Assembly (NCBI GenBank): GCA_015066365.1
Contig: SVON01000007.1
Span: forward strand, 1-57,516
Direction of reading: 5' to 3'
Length of the DNA stretch: 57,516 nucleotides
Origin: Oscillospiraceae bacterium
Lineage (GTDB): Bacteria > Bacillota > Clostridia > Oscillospirales > Acutalibacteraceae
Each line of letters opens with the position of its first letter. The first letter of the stretch is position 1. Made by a program: the position numbers and the translations under genes. Shown here piece after piece: positions 26,466 to 35,144 of this stretch. The notes under the pieces are model-generated. The model searched no databases. It saw nothing but the letters and a program-made list of their open reading frames with translations, and had not been told where the DNA came from.

Positions 26466-27635
26466 TCACGCACCCTGCACCGCCAGCGCAAACTGAGCCA
26501 GCGCCTCTCGGTTGTCCAGGGGGGTCTCCCCCACCCGCTTGGTGGTGGTCGCCAGCTCCTCCGGGTCAGCCGCGATGCGGCACACCAGGTCGCACAGCGC
26601 CTGTGTGCTGTTTTCGCACACCCAGCCGGCCTGCGCCTCGGTCACCATCTCCTTAGTGGAGATGATCTCGGTGCTCACCACCGGGAGCCCTAAGCAACGG
26701 GCCTCCTCGATCACCATAGGGGCCGCCTCGTGATAGGAGGACAGCAGCAGAAAGTCTGCCGCCTTTATGTAGGGATAGGGGTTTTCCTGCTCTCCGTGGA
26801 ACACCACCGACCGGGTCACCCCCAGCTCCTGAACCAGAGCCTGCAGGGTATCCCACTGGGGACCGTTGCCCACGACGTGCAGGGTCACCGGCGTGCCGGC
26901 CTCCTTGGCGGCGGCCACAGCCCGGATGGCACGATCCACCCGCTTGCGGGGGGTCATACGGGCCACCGTCACGGCGTGCAGACCGGGTTGATCGTAGACC
27001 ACCGGCTCACACTCTGCCAACCGGCGTATCTCGTCATAGCGGTGGCAGTTGCGCACCGCCACGCAATGGCCTGCCTGCTCCGGCACCGCCGCCACAAACG
27101 CGCGGCGACAGCCCTCCGAACAGGCGGCAATGGTATCAAAACGGGCCATCATCCGGTCGTTTTCCGGGTAATGGGAGCCGCTTCTTTCGTAATCGCTGTG
27201 GAGGAAGACCACCTTGCGGTCCGCCTGCACCCGGTGGAGTACGTAGTCCTGCACACCACCGTAAAAAACCTTTTTCAGGCCGTTGTTCAGAAAGGCTACG
27301 GCACAGTCGTACCGCCCCTCCAACCAAGGTTGCCGCATCAGCATCAGCCGAACGGCGGCACTGCGTCCAAACAACCGGCTGACGGTGGCCAAAAAGCCCC
27401 GTTTCAGCGCCGCCAGACCGGAAAACTCATTCTGACTTTTCCCAAAATAGCGGAACGGGCCGGTGACCTCGGTCACACGCACATGCTCCGGCAGATCCAA
27501 ATACGGGCCAACCTTGTTGAACAGCAGCAGCGTCACCTTGTATTCGGCGGGGTCCAGGGACCACAGCAGGTTCTGCAGGCTCTTTTGGACGCCGCCCACC
27601 TTCATATTGTCGTTGACAATCAGCAGTTCTTTCAT
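26466..27635 (-). CDS. Glycosyltransferase family 4-like protein
   Basis: This 389-residue retaining GT-B glycosyltransferase is probably cytoplasmic and membrane-associated, adding a sugar to the lipid-linked repeat unit. The N-terminal MKVGGVQKSLQNLLWSL glycine loop, VARMTPRKRVDRAI, HVVGNGPQWD, VVFHGEQENPYPYI and the donor-binding EAAPMVIEEARCLGLPVVST (E-x7-E motif) are classic GT4 features. I chose the ATG at 27635, which overlaps the upstream stop as ATGA, over a longer open frame beginning within the preceding gene. It is the last glycosyltransferase before the three large surface proteins. Donor and linkage cannot be read from the sequence. Confidence 0.92.
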   Translation of the reverse strand: MKELLIVNDNMKVGGVQKSLQNLLWSLDPAEYKVTLLLFNKVGPYLDLPEHVRVTEVTGPFRYFGKSQNEFSGLAALKRGFLATVSRLFGRSAAVRLMLMRQPWLEGRYDCAVAFLNNGLKKVFYGGVQDYVLHRVQADRKVVFLHSDYERSGSHYPENDRMMARFDTIAACSEGCRRAFVAAVPEQAGHCVAVRNCHRYDEIRRLAECEPVVYDQPGLHAVTVARMTPRKRVDRAIRAVAAAKEAGTPVTLHVVGNGPQWDTLQALVQELGVTRSVVFHGEQENPYPYIKAADFLLLSSYHEAAPMVIEEARCLGLPVVSTEIISTKEMVTEAQAGWVCENSTQALCDLVCRIAADPEELATTTKRVGETPLDNREALAQFALAVQGA

Positions 27636-28435
27636 CGCTTCTCTTGGTACGGGATCAGGCGTTTTCCACCACGCACCCCGGCATACACCAGACGCAACCG
27701 TTTCCACAGCCCCACCGAGGTCTCCCGGCGGAAACAGGCACCGAAATACAGCGCCATCAGGTACGCGGTGCGGGGGAACAAATGCCGTACCAGCACTCCT
27801 TTATCGTAGAAGTATTTTTCGTTATAGCCCACGAACCAGGAAGAGCTGTCTTTGCAACAGCGCCCCAGCACGTAGGGATGGGCGTACACCCGCAATCCCC
27901 GGTCAAAGCAGGCTTTGAGGAACAGGCTGTCCTCGCCGGCGCTGAATGGGCACCCGCCGCCAAAGGCCTGATGGAAGGTAACGTTGGCCCGCTCCAACGC
28001 CTCTCGGCGGATGGCCACCCGATAGGTGCCAAACTTCATAGCGTTCCACGTATGCAACCGACGGGCCGGTTCGGTGCGGGTCTCAAACACCGCCCCATCC
28101 TTGACCATCTCCATCCCGAAGATGAGCACGTCGGCTTGGGGATTGGTGGCAAAAGCCTCCGTCACCATCTGGGGCATATCGTCCCGATAGGTAACGTCGT
28201 CGTCCCCCATCAGAAGCAGCTCGGCATCGGCGGCCAGCAGAGCGACATTGCGGTTCAGCCCCACGCCCCGGGTGGGGGTGGTGATCATCTTGACCCGACC
28301 GTGGGGGGTGTCTTGCTCCACCACCTCGTCCCGGTCCGCCTGATTGGCGATCACCGCATCGCAGCGCAGATTCATTTGTTCGACCAGTTTAAGGTCGGTT
28401 TGCCGCATGGTCGCGACCAAAACCTGCAATCTCAT
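27632..28435 (-). CDS. Glycosyltransferase family 2-like protein
   Basis: This 267-residue GT-A fold protein has nucleotide-sugar and metal-binding acidic residues in LLLMGDDDVTY (Asp78-80) and a later AGEDSLFLKACFDRGLRVY segment that fits the GT2 acceptor-side ED motif. The start MRLQVLVATMRQTDLKLV resembles the subgroup that begins with a short beta strand and an MNxxxDAVIANQ segment. It lacks C-terminal membrane helices. The ATG at 28435 follows GGGAGAAAGAG. It is 12 bp downstream of licD and overlaps the GT4 gene by 4 bp, so the three are co-translated. The sugar specificity is unknown. Confidence 0.88.
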   Translation of the reverse strand: MRLQVLVATMRQTDLKLVEQMNLRCDAVIANQADRDEVVEQDTPHGRVKMITTPTRGVGLNRNVALLAADAELLLMGDDDVTYRDDMPQMVTEAFATNPQADVLIFGMEMVKDGAVFETRTEPARRLHTWNAMKFGTYRVAIRREALERANVTFHQAFGGGCPFSAGEDSLFLKACFDRGLRVYAHPYVLGRCCKDSSSWFVGYNEKYFYDKGVLVRHLFPRTAYLMALYFGACFRRETSVGLWKRLRLVYAGVRGGKRLIPYQEKR

Positions 28436-28447
28436 ACTCTTTCTCCC

Positions 28448-29320
28448 TCAACGGATGCTCTCGGTGAACACCTCAAAGGTCATCCCATCCCGGTAATCGG
28501 CGTACATCTCGTAGGACTGCCGGGTATCCACCAGAATGGCGTGTTGTTTGCACACCCGCTGCTCGGGTGGGGGCAACTGCATATAGTCGCCGTAGATCTC
28601 CCGCAGCAGGCCGTCGTAATCCGCAGGCACCGGGTAGGACCGCCCCGCAAAGGCGGCCTCGGTCCGCTGGGTGAAATACCGGCGGGGATAGATGTTTTTG
28701 TCATAACTCTTGGCGGCAGCAAAGAAGCTGTGCACCGTGTCACCGTTCTTTGCTCCCGTTTTTACCAGCCACAGAAAGGGCTTGCGGGGCAGCAACCGGC
28801 ACAGCGCCATAAAGCACCGCTTCTTTTTGCTGTCGGTGGCATAGCCACGCTTGTCCAGCGCTTTGGCAATCACCACCTTGGAGGCCGCAAACTGCAGCTT
28901 CCGTCCCAGGTCGGTCTTACGTGCATCGTCGCAAGGGAAAATGTCCATATAGATCCCTTGATGCACCGCCGGGTCCTTGGGGTGATATTTTTCCAGACAG
29001 GTGGTGCCGTTCAGCCGCAACTTAGAAAAGAACAGCGGCCAGTGTTCAGAAAACTCTTGTTGTAAGTAAAAGGTGTCGGTGTCCAGCACCGCCGGGGCTT
29101 CTTTCAGAAACCGGTCGTAGTCCTCCCGGAGCATCAGCACGTCCAGGTCGTCGTCCCACGGGATGAAGCCCTGATGCCGTACCGCCCCCAACAGCGTGCC
29201 GGCAAACAGCACGTAGGGGATATTCAGCACCTTACACACCCGGTCAAACTCAGTAAGCAGGCGTTTCATCGCCTCCTGGTGCTCCGCCAGGGTGGCAGGG
29301 GTTTCGTTGTGTTGTGTCAT
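28448..29320 (-). CDS. LicD family phosphotransferase
   Basis: This 290-residue protein matches the LicD family, which transfers phosphocholine or another phosphorylated alcohol or sugar onto cell-surface glycans. The hallmark is the nucleotidyltransferase-like core [24 protein letters not shown] (residues about 38-61), where the Asp cluster binds metal, followed by LREDYDRFL. Length is normal. The ATG at 29320 has GGAG at AAAAGGAGCC and overlaps the end of the upstream GT2 gene by 4 bp. In a Gram-positive polysaccharide locus it implies phosphodiester decorations on the polymer. No choline uptake or choline-phosphate cytidylyltransferase gene is in the window, so the transferred group may not be choline. 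Confidence 0.93.
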   Translation of the reverse strand: MTQHNETPATLAEHQEAMKRLLTEFDRVCKVLNIPYVLFAGTLLGAVRHQGFIPWDDDLDVLMLREDYDRFLKEAPAVLDTDTFYLQQEFSEHWPLFFSKLRLNGTTCLEKYHPKDPAVHQGIYMDIFPCDDARKTDLGRKLQFAASKVVIAKALDKRGYATDSKKKRCFMALCRLLPRKPFLWLVKTGAKNGDTVHSFFAAAKSYDKNIYPRRYFTQRTEAAFAGRSYPVPADYDGLLREIYGDYMQLPPPEQRVCKQHAILVDTRQSYEMYADYRDGMTFEVFTESIR

Positions 29321-30108
29321 ACGCTCGGCTCCTTTTCGGAACGGCGGTATTTCTTAAGACCGTTGATCGCATAACTGGCAAAGCAGGTAGCGCTCTTAAC
29401 CAGCGGCAGACCCAGGTGCTGGCGGTAGATGCGCCAGCGGTTGAGCGCGCCGTTGCGCTTATCAAACGAGCGGGAGCCGCAGGCCAGACGCCAGGTCATC
29501 AGCACCTCTTCGCACCCCACCGCCTTATGTCCATCCTGCAGGATCTTCAGCCACAGGCAATAATCCTCGTGATAGAAATTCGGCACGAAGCGATAGGTGC
29601 GGGCCACGGATTCGGAAATCAGCGCCGCAGAGCAGCCCACCACGTTCTCTTTCAGCAGGCGGTCAAAGTCCGCCTCCCCCGGCACCAGATACGGCTTCTT
29701 GCAGGGCTTGCCGTCGCTGTCCATAATGCCGTAGGAAGCGTACACCAGCTCGGCCTGCTCCTCCAACATTTTGTGCACCTGCAGCTTTAGCTTGTCCGGG
29801 TGCCACAGGTCATCGCTGTCCAAAAACGCCACGCAGGAACCGGCGCACAGGTCAAGACCCTTGTTGCGGGTTTCCGCCACGCCGATGTTTTGCTCGTTGC
29901 AGATCAGGGTGACCCGGTCATCCTCCGCCCTCAAGCGGGTGACGATGGCGCAGGTGTCGTCCTCAGAGCCGTCGTCGATGACCAACAGCTTCCAGTGGGG
30001 ATAGGTCTGGGCCATCACCGACCGGATCGCCGTTTCGATATAAGACGCCGAGTTGTAGGCCGGCATAATGACCGACACCAACGGAGTCGCTTCTTTTTGT
30101 GCGCCCAT
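29317..30108 (-). CDS. Glycosyltransferase family 2
   Basis: This 263-residue inverting GT-A glycosyltransferase shows the standard order: [18 protein letters not shown] (residues 11-28), [29 protein letters not shown], the metal-binding FLDSDDLW (95-102) and a later [13 protein letters not shown] acceptor motif. No membrane helix is evident. I chose the ATG at 30108 because AAAGGTGG precedes it. The alternative ATG at 30126 has no ribosome binding site, and the open frame further upstream lies inside the polymerase gene. It sits between the polymerase and licD in the polysaccharide operon and should add one sugar of the repeat unit. Confidence 0.93.
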   Translation of the reverse strand: MGAQKEATPLVSVIMPAYNSASYIETAIRSVMAQTYPHWKLLVIDDGSEDDTCAIVTRLRAEDDRVTLICNEQNIGVAETRNKGLDLCAGSCVAFLDSDDLWHPDKLKLQVHKMLEEQAELVYASYGIMDSDGKPCKKPYLVPGEADFDRLLKENVVGCSAALISESVARTYRFVPNFYHEDYCLWLKILQDGHKAVGCEEVLMTWRLACGSRSFDKRNGALNRWRIYRQHLGLPLVKSATCFASYAINGLKKYRRSEKEPSV

Positions 30109-30130
30109 ACCTTCACCACCTTTCATTCTA

Positions 30131-31447
30131 TCAAGCAAGCAGAGGGGATTCGGCCTGGTCTTGCTCCGCCATAAACCGAATCGCCGCACAGAGGTAAATC
30201 GGGAATAGGAAAAACTCGTCAAAGAACAGATAATCCAGCGCCATCCAGGGGCCAAAGGCACCGATGAACAGGATCGCCAACTGGGTCAGTCTGGCACGGT
30301 GGATGCGCATCCCATTCAGCAGAGTGCGAATGAAACAAACAAACCAACCGATGAGGAAGATATAACCGACCACGCCGAACTGATACAACAGCTGGATCAG
30401 CGTGTTGTGGGCGGCGCGGCCACCCACCGTTACGTCGGTATAGCCGTTGCCGAACAACAGCATCATAGGGTTGTCCCCCAACTCGCGGAGATAGTTGACC
30501 CACAGGTCGGTACGACCGGTGGTAAGGGCGGACATATTGGTGGCACCCACAAAGCGGGACAGCACCGTGTCAAACATAGCGGAGGAAAGCAAAAAGTAGA
30601 AGCCAACCAACGCACACAACAGCACCATCAGCTTGACCGAGATCTTGCCCTTCTGGAACATCACGCCGACCGCCCAGAACAGCGCCATCGCCACGGCCAC
30701 CAGCAGGAAACTCTTGGATACCGACAGCAGACCGCAATAGACCAGCGCCACCACCAGGCAGACCTGGGTCACCGTCTCTCTCTTGCGGGATCGGTTGAGC
30801 AGCAGCACCAGCACGCCACTCAGCGCCACCGTGATGTGGGCCGAATAGAAGTTGGGGTCGTTGAAGTAGCCGGAACGGCGCACAATACCCATAATATCCA
30901 ACACGTGCACGTATTGCATAATGTTGGAAGAGCCGGAGAGGAACTGGGACGAGGTAGCCGCCAGTACGATGCCGACGGCAAAGGTGAGGGTGATCCAATA
31001 GAAATCGCAACCGTCACGGAACTCTACGGCGATATACGGCACCAACAGAATGGTGACACAAAACAGAAAATAACTGTTTTCGAGAGGAAGACCGGACAGC
31101 ATCTTGGCCGCAAAGGTAAGGCCCACCAGACACAGACCCGGTATTAGATGAATTATCGGCACGTTGCGACTGCCGGTGATCAAATACACCACGTAGGCGG
31201 CCAACAAAGCCAAGGTGTAAAACGTGATGGTCTCCGGCTGCAATTTCAGCAGGGTGGAGAAAGGCAGAAAGAACAGAAAGATCGGCAACGCCGTTCGGTT
31301 GTATGCCCCCCACACCACCAACGCCAAAAAGCAGACCAGGCAAGGAAGCAACAGCACCATACTGCCTATGGACTGTGCCGCCAGCAGCCATACGGCCTCG
31401 ATCATGCAGGCACACAGCACCAGCGTTTTTGAGCGGATCGTTAACAT
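30131..31447 (-). CDS. O-antigen ligase/polymerase-like membrane protein (Wzy/WaaL superfamily)
   Basis: This 438-residue polytopic membrane protein has about eleven to twelve hydrophobic segments. The long loop between late helices contains TTGRTDLWVNYLRELGDNPMM and GRAAHNTLIQLLYQFGVVG, which match the conserved Arg- and His-bearing motifs of the O-antigen ligase/polymerase (Wzy_C) domain. In a Gram-positive locus the likely role is polymerising lipid-linked repeat units on the outer face of the membrane. The ATG at 31447 has only a modest GTGAGG upstream, 14 bp past the stop of the phosphoglycosyl transferase. It is the sole polymerase candidate in the locus. Confidence 0.92.
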   Translation of the reverse strand: MLTIRSKTLVLCACMIEAVWLLAAQSIGSMVLLLPCLVCFLALVVWGAYNRTALPIFLFFLPFSTLLKLQPETITFYTLALLAAYVVYLITGSRNVPIIHLIPGLCLVGLTFAAKMLSGLPLENSYFLFCVTILLVPYIAVEFRDGCDFYWITLTFAVGIVLAATSSQFLSGSSNIMQYVHVLDIMGIVRRSGYFNDPNFYSAHITVALSGVLVLLLNRSRKRETVTQVCLVVALVYCGLLSVSKSFLLVAVAMALFWAVGVMFQKGKISVKLMVLLCALVGFYFLLSSAMFDTVLSRFVGATNMSALTTGRTDLWVNYLRELGDNPMMLLFGNGYTDVTVGGRAAHNTLIQLLYQFGVVGYIFLIGWFVCFIRTLLNGMRIHRARLTQLAILFIGAFGPWMALDYLFFDEFFLFPIYLCAAIRFMAEQDQAESPLLA

Positions 31448-31460
31448 ATCTCAGGCATCC

Positions 31461-32186
31461 TCACTTTACGCCTTCCCGACGGAAGACAACGCGCATGGTC
31501 TTGAAAATAATCTTAATATCCAGCCACATAGACCGGTTCTTGATGTAGTCCACGTCGTACACGATCTTTTCCTCCGGTTTGAGGAAGTAGCCGCCGCAGA
31601 CCTGAGCCAGACCGGTGAGCCCCGGCTTTACCTTCAGGCGTTCGTGAAAGCCGTGGATATACTGCTCAAACTCGTTGTAGTATACCTCGCGCTCCGGGCG
31701 GGGACCCACCAAACTCATTTTACCGGTCAGGATGCACCAAAGTTGGGGCAATTCATCCAGGTGCGTATTACGCAGGATCCGACCGAAGCCGGTGATACGG
31801 GGGTCATCCTTGCCCTCAGACCAGCGAATGCCGTCCTCCTCTGCGTCCATACGCATGGTGCGGAATTTCAGCACGTCCATCTTGATGCCGTTCAGACCCA
31901 GCCGCTCCTGATGATAAAACACGCACCCCTTGGAGGTCAGCTTGACCAGCAGGGCGATGATCAGCATCGGCAGAGCCAACAGCACCGAAAACAGCAGGGC
32001 CACCGTCACGTCCAGGGCCCGCTTGAAAAAGTCGTAGACCGGCTTCTTTTCAATCTCGCCCAAACTCTCTATGTAGTACTCTTTGCTATTCTCGTAAGGC
32101 AGAATCACCGTACGGGTTTCGGTCGTTTCCCGATTTGTTTCGATAGCCAAGTACTCATCACATCCTTTACTTAAAATCGTGCTCAC
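31461..32186 (-). CDS. Bacterial sugar transferase (monotopic phosphoglycosyl transferase)
   Basis: This 241-residue enzyme starts the repeat unit by transferring a sugar-1-phosphate from a UDP-sugar to undecaprenyl phosphate. A re-entrant hydrophobic helix lies at about residues 55-82, followed by the family motifs KFRTMRMDAEEDG, DPRITGFGRILRNTHLDELPQLW, GPRPER and KPGLTGLAQV. It is the short PglC/CpsE-type catalytic core without the extra N-terminal membrane domain of WcaJ. The GTG at 32186 overlaps the LCP stop as GTGA, which favours coupling. An in-frame TTG twelve codons later with AAAGGATG upstream is an alternative start. Its presence identifies the locus as a Wzx/Wzy-type pathway. Confidence 0.93.
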   Translation of the reverse strand: MSTILSKGCDEYLAIETNRETTETRTVILPYENSKEYYIESLGEIEKKPVYDFFKRALDVTVALLFSVLLALPMLIIALLVKLTSKGCVFYHQERLGLNGIKMDVLKFRTMRMDAEEDGIRWSEGKDDPRITGFGRILRNTHLDELPQLWCILTGKMSLVGPRPEREVYYNEFEQYIHGFHERLKVKPGLTGLAQVCGGYFLKPEEKIVYDVDYIKNRSMWLDIKIIFKTMRVVFRREGVK

Positions 32187-33196
32187 TCAACCGGGGTGTA
32201 GAAGCACTCTACCACAATCTCCTTGATCGACTCGGCGTCCGGATGGAACTCCAGGAATTCCGTCCCCATCTTAGTGGTACCCTCGATGGTGTAAAACACC
32301 TCCGGGTCGTCGATGTGGTACTGATCCACCAGATCCGCCAATCCCTTAGCGGTACGGTTGGAGACCCAATAGGGATCCAATTCTTCCAGGGCGCTCAGCA
32401 TAAACGTCTTATCCTCTTGCAGTTTCTGCTTGGTCACCTGCAAGGCGGACTGGAGATACTGCCGCTGCCGCTCCATACGGTGGACGTTGGTGGGGTCGTC
32501 CAGGCCCTGGCGGGACTGAACGTACAGCCGGGCCTGCTCACCGGTCAGGGTGAGGGTCTCGCCCTGCTTCATGACCGGATCAAAACTGGTAAAGTCGTCC
32601 ATAATCTCCACCGGCACACCGCCCAGCTTATCGTTGTACAGCGGCACGGCATCCACCGACACCGACACAAAGTACTGCACGTTGACGCCGCCCAGCAGAG
32701 CGCTCACCGCCTTGGCGGTGTTGCGGCAGCTTACCTCACGGCCGGTGCCGTAGGTGTGGGACAGCGCGATCTGCATCTTTTGGGTGTCCAGCCGATCGCC
32801 GTTCACGCCCAACACGTCCACCGGTGCCATCGTGTCGCGGTTGATTTGGATGGCCTTGCAGGTGTCGGTGTCTTTATCCAGCACCAACAAGGTGAGGAAA
32901 TCCGCCTGCTTATCGTTGCGGTAGGAGCCGCTGGACGCGTTATCCTTGGCGTCCAAGCCCAACACCAACAACGTTTCTATGTTGTCTCTGAGGACGTAGC
33001 TCTTGTTTTTGTACTGAATCTTTTCTTCCAGTTGGAATTCGGCCTCTTGGGGTTGGCCTTGACTGCGCTCCCACCAGTTGACACCCAGCAGGATGGCGGA
33101 CAGCAACAGCAGTAGCCCGAAAAAGGCAGCGGCGCATTTCAACAAAAGGCGCTCACGACTGTGATGATGATGGTGATGTCTTTTATGTCGTTTCAC
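32183..33196 (-). CDS. LytR-CpsA-Psr (LCP) family wall polymer ligase
   Basis: This 337-residue membrane-anchored protein belongs to the LCP family, which attaches lipid-linked polymers to peptidoglycan on the cell surface. The cytoplasmic N-terminus contains six consecutive His after MKRHKR, then one transmembrane helix (about residues 20-40). The LCP domain starts near residue 70 with ETLLVLGLDAKDN and includes RNDKQADFLTLLVLDKD, INRDTMAPVDVLG, a QKMQIALSHTYG segment and SRQGLDDPTNVHRMERQ, which hold the Arg and Asp residues expected for pyrophosphate and metal binding. I chose the GTG at 33196 because CGGAGG precedes it; the open frame extends six codons upstream into that site. It lies between CpsD and the initiating transferase. 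Confidence 0.93.
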   Translation of the reverse strand: MKRHKRHHHHHHSRERLLLKCAAAFFGLLLLLSAILLGVNWWERSQGQPQEAEFQLEEKIQYKNKSYVLRDNIETLLVLGLDAKDNASSGSYRNDKQADFLTLLVLDKDTDTCKAIQINRDTMAPVDVLGVNGDRLDTQKMQIALSHTYGTGREVSCRNTAKAVSALLGGVNVQYFVSVSVDAVPLYNDKLGGVPVEIMDDFTSFDPVMKQGETLTLTGEQARLYVQSRQGLDDPTNVHRMERQRQYLQSALQVTKQKLQEDKTFMLSALEELDPYWVSNRTAKGLADLVDQYHIDDPEVFYTIEGTTKMGTEFLEFHPDAESIKEIVVECFYTPVE

Positions 33197-33235
33197 GTCC
33201 GTTCCTCCGTTCACAAGTAGTCGTTAGAGCTCCGC

Positions 33236-34030
33236 TCACTTGACCGGCTTACTCTTATCCGCCGTGTTCTTGTCGGCGTTGTCGTAGTTGCCATAGGTCT
33301 TGTAGTACTTGTAATAACGCTTGTAGCGATACTTGCTGTAATACCCCTTGCCCTCCTTGGTTTCGTTCATCACGCAACCCAGCACGTGAACGTTGGACAA
33401 GCGGATCTGACGGAAGCAGTTCTCCAGCTCCTTCTTCTCGGTGTAGTCCTCACGGACCACCACCACCATACCGTCGATGTACTTGGAGATGGCCAAGGCG
33501 TCCGACACGATGTTCACCGGAGGCAGGTCCACCACAATGTAATCGAAGTGGGCAGACAGGGTCTCCAGCGCCGTCTGCATCCGCTTGGAGCCCAGCAGCT
33601 CAGAGGGGTTGGGGGGTAACACGCCGGAGGGCATGATGTACCAGTTGGACAGATACGCAGACTTCATCTGAGCCAAGTCCACCATATTCTCACCCCGCAG
33701 CATATCGGTCAAACCGGGGGTGCTGGCGATCTTCATCTTCTTGGCCACCGAGGGGATACGCAGGTCACCGTCGATCAGCAACACCTTTTTGCCGTTCTCC
33801 GCCAACACGTAAGAGAGGTTGACGGCGGTGGTGCTCTTTCCCTCGCCACGGACCGAGCTGGTCACACCGATGACCTTGCAGCCGTCGGTATCCGGCAGAG
33901 TAAAGGACAGATTGGTACGCAGCAGTTTATACTGCTCAACGGCGGTAAACTCCAGATTCTCGTGCAGAGTCTTCTGGTCGTCTGCAAAGGGGACAACCCC
34001 TTTCCAGTTCTTTTTCTTCTTATCAGCCAT
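33236..34030 (-). CDS. CpsD/CapB-type bacterial tyrosine kinase
   Basis: This 264-residue cytoplasmic BY-kinase works with its membrane adaptor, the next gene upstream, to control polysaccharide synthesis and chain length. The P-loop RGEGKST (residues 61-67), the Walker A' motif VLLIDGDLRIP (83-93) and the Walker B motif YIVVDLPP are visible. The C-terminal tail (about 235-262) is unusually Tyr-rich, with about a dozen Tyr among basic residues, and is the expected autophosphorylation cluster. I chose the ATG at 34030 because GGGAGGGG precedes it. It overlaps the adaptor gene by 8 bp. No CpsB-type phosphatase gene is present in the locus, so dephosphorylation must be supplied elsewhere. Confidence 0.95.
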   Translation of the reverse strand: MADKKKKNWKGVVPFADDQKTLHENLEFTAVEQYKLLRTNLSFTLPDTDGCKVIGVTSSVRGEGKSTTAVNLSYVLAENGKKVLLIDGDLRIPSVAKKMKIASTPGLTDMLRGENMVDLAQMKSAYLSNWYIMPSGVLPPNPSELLGSKRMQTALETLSAHFDYIVVDLPPVNIVSDALAISKYIDGMVVVVREDYTEKKELENCFRQIRLSNVHVLGCVMNETKEGKGYYSKYRYKRYYKYYKTYGNYDNADKNTADKSKPVK

Positions 34031-34805
34031 GGTGGTCCCCTCCCTTCGAGCCGTAACGATAGGCGCTGTACCCATACCGCTTGGAGTTGGGAGCGGTCAA
34101 GCTGGGGATCTTCGCCAAAATCGGATATTCGTAAGTTTTGATGATGTAGTCGTCGTCGTGGATGGTGTTGTCCATCAGCGCCAGGATGATCAAAACGACC
34201 ACCGACAGCACCGCACCCAGGAAGAAGCCTACGGCGGTATACGCGGTCACGCTGGGGGCCACCTTATCGTAATCTTCAAAGGGGGCATCCACCACCGCCA
34301 TGGTGGCGTCCTTCACGATGTCCGGTACCACCTGCTCCGGGAAGACAATGGAGATGCTCCGAGCCAACCGATAGGCGTGTTTGGGGTTCTCGCAGGTGAC
34401 GGTCACCCGCAGCACCTCGGTCTCGTTCACCGGGCCGGACTCGATCATCTCGTTGATGTCCTCCCAGTCGTAATGCTTTTCGAGGCCGCTGTGCTCCAGC
34501 ACCTTGTTTAGGGTGGTGCGGTTGGTCAACAGCACCGTGTAGGTCTTAGCCAGGCTCTGGGCGGCGGTCAGTTCCGAGGAGCTGATGCTGAAGCCCAGTT
34601 CTTCCAGGTTGGTGCCGTTGTTAACGTACAGCATCACCGAGGAGGAGTAGGTGGGGGTGATGGCAAAGGCCGCCACAGCAAAGCCCAGTGCCGCCGTCAG
34701 GATGCTGACGAACACCACGACCCAGATTCTGTGCCACACTGCCTTGACAATGTGAGCCATATCGATCACGTAGTAATCTCTTGTGTTTTTCTCACTTCTA
34801 TCCAT
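34023..34805 (-). CDS. Wzz/CpsC-type chain-length determinant and kinase adaptor
   Basis: This 260-residue protein has two membrane helices (about 22-50 and 188-212) flanking an extracellular domain, the Gram-positive CpsC/YveK layout. The Wzz signature ITPTYSSSVMLYVNN follows the first helix, and the DYDKVAPS segment precedes the second. The short cytoplasmic tail, ending in Gly, Tyr, Lys and His residues, is where such adaptors activate the partner kinase. The ATG at 34805 has AAGGAGC upstream and is the first gene after a near-consensus promoter, so it heads the polysaccharide operon. Confidence 0.93.
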   Translation of the reverse strand: MDRSEKNTRDYYVIDMAHIVKAVWHRIWVVVFVSILTAALGFAVAAFAITPTYSSSVMLYVNNGTNLEELGFSISSSELTAAQSLAKTYTVLLTNRTTLNKVLEHSGLEKHYDWEDINEMIESGPVNETEVLRVTVTCENPKHAYRLARSISIVFPEQVVPDIVKDATMAVVDAPFEDYDKVAPSVTAYTAVGFFLGAVLSVVVLIILALMDNTIHDDDYIIKTYEYPILAKIPSLTAPNSKRYGYSAYRYGSKGGDHHG

Positions 34806-34908
34806 TAGTCTGCTCCTTACATTTTCTTGCGTTTTCGCTTACTTTCTTTGTCGTCGCGCCCCTGCGTTTCTCAGCGCAGGGCACACGTACCAATTCTATC
34901 ACTCTTGT

Positions 34909-34937
34909 ATTATATAATATTATAATGGGGAATGCAA
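34909..34937 (-). promoter_or_regulatory. Main promoter of the polysaccharide locus
   Basis: On the minus strand TTGCAT (34937-34932), a 17-bp spacer and TATAAT (34914-34909) stand about 100 bp before the first gene. The leader holds a 7-bp GC hairpin (CCCTGCG with CGCAGGG near 34860-34882), which could modulate read-through. Confidence 0.75.
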
Positions 34938-35144
34938 CCCTTTTTTGTCAATTTTTCTGAAAAACCAAGGAAAAATACGCCCTAAAGCTCGGTTAGGTTT
35001 TGGTAATTTTTTACAAACTTTTTCGCGAAAATTTGTGAAACATTTTTTGCGTTTTCCAGCGAAAACCGCCGCATTTTCGGGTTGAAAAGCGGTGCAGGGC
35101 GTGATAAAATGAACGATGAAGTAAAAAATAAGCAGGTGATTGAG
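34938..35144 (+). promoter_or_regulatory. Intergenic region with the sdaA promoter and a 12-bp palindrome
   Basis: This completes the 339-bp gap between the polysaccharide operon and sdaA. TTGAAA (35082-35087), a 17-bp spacer and TAAAAT (35105-35110) form a good promoter for sdaA. The stretch before it is AT-rich and holds the palindrome TTTTCGCGAAAA (35020-35031) inside a longer imperfect inverted repeat, a possible operator. No small gene or RNA gene was recognised here. Confidence 0.6.

Noticed and set aside
33140-33196. The His run as an engineered purification tag
   Set aside because: It is embedded in a native gene between basic residues, uses mixed codons and has no linker or vector sequence around it.
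35082-35144. Earlier in-frame starts for serine dehydratase (35082 and 35109)
   Set aside because: They lie in or before the promoter -10 box at 35105-35110, so they would not be in the transcript; the 35145 ATG has a ribosome binding site and matches the family N-terminus.
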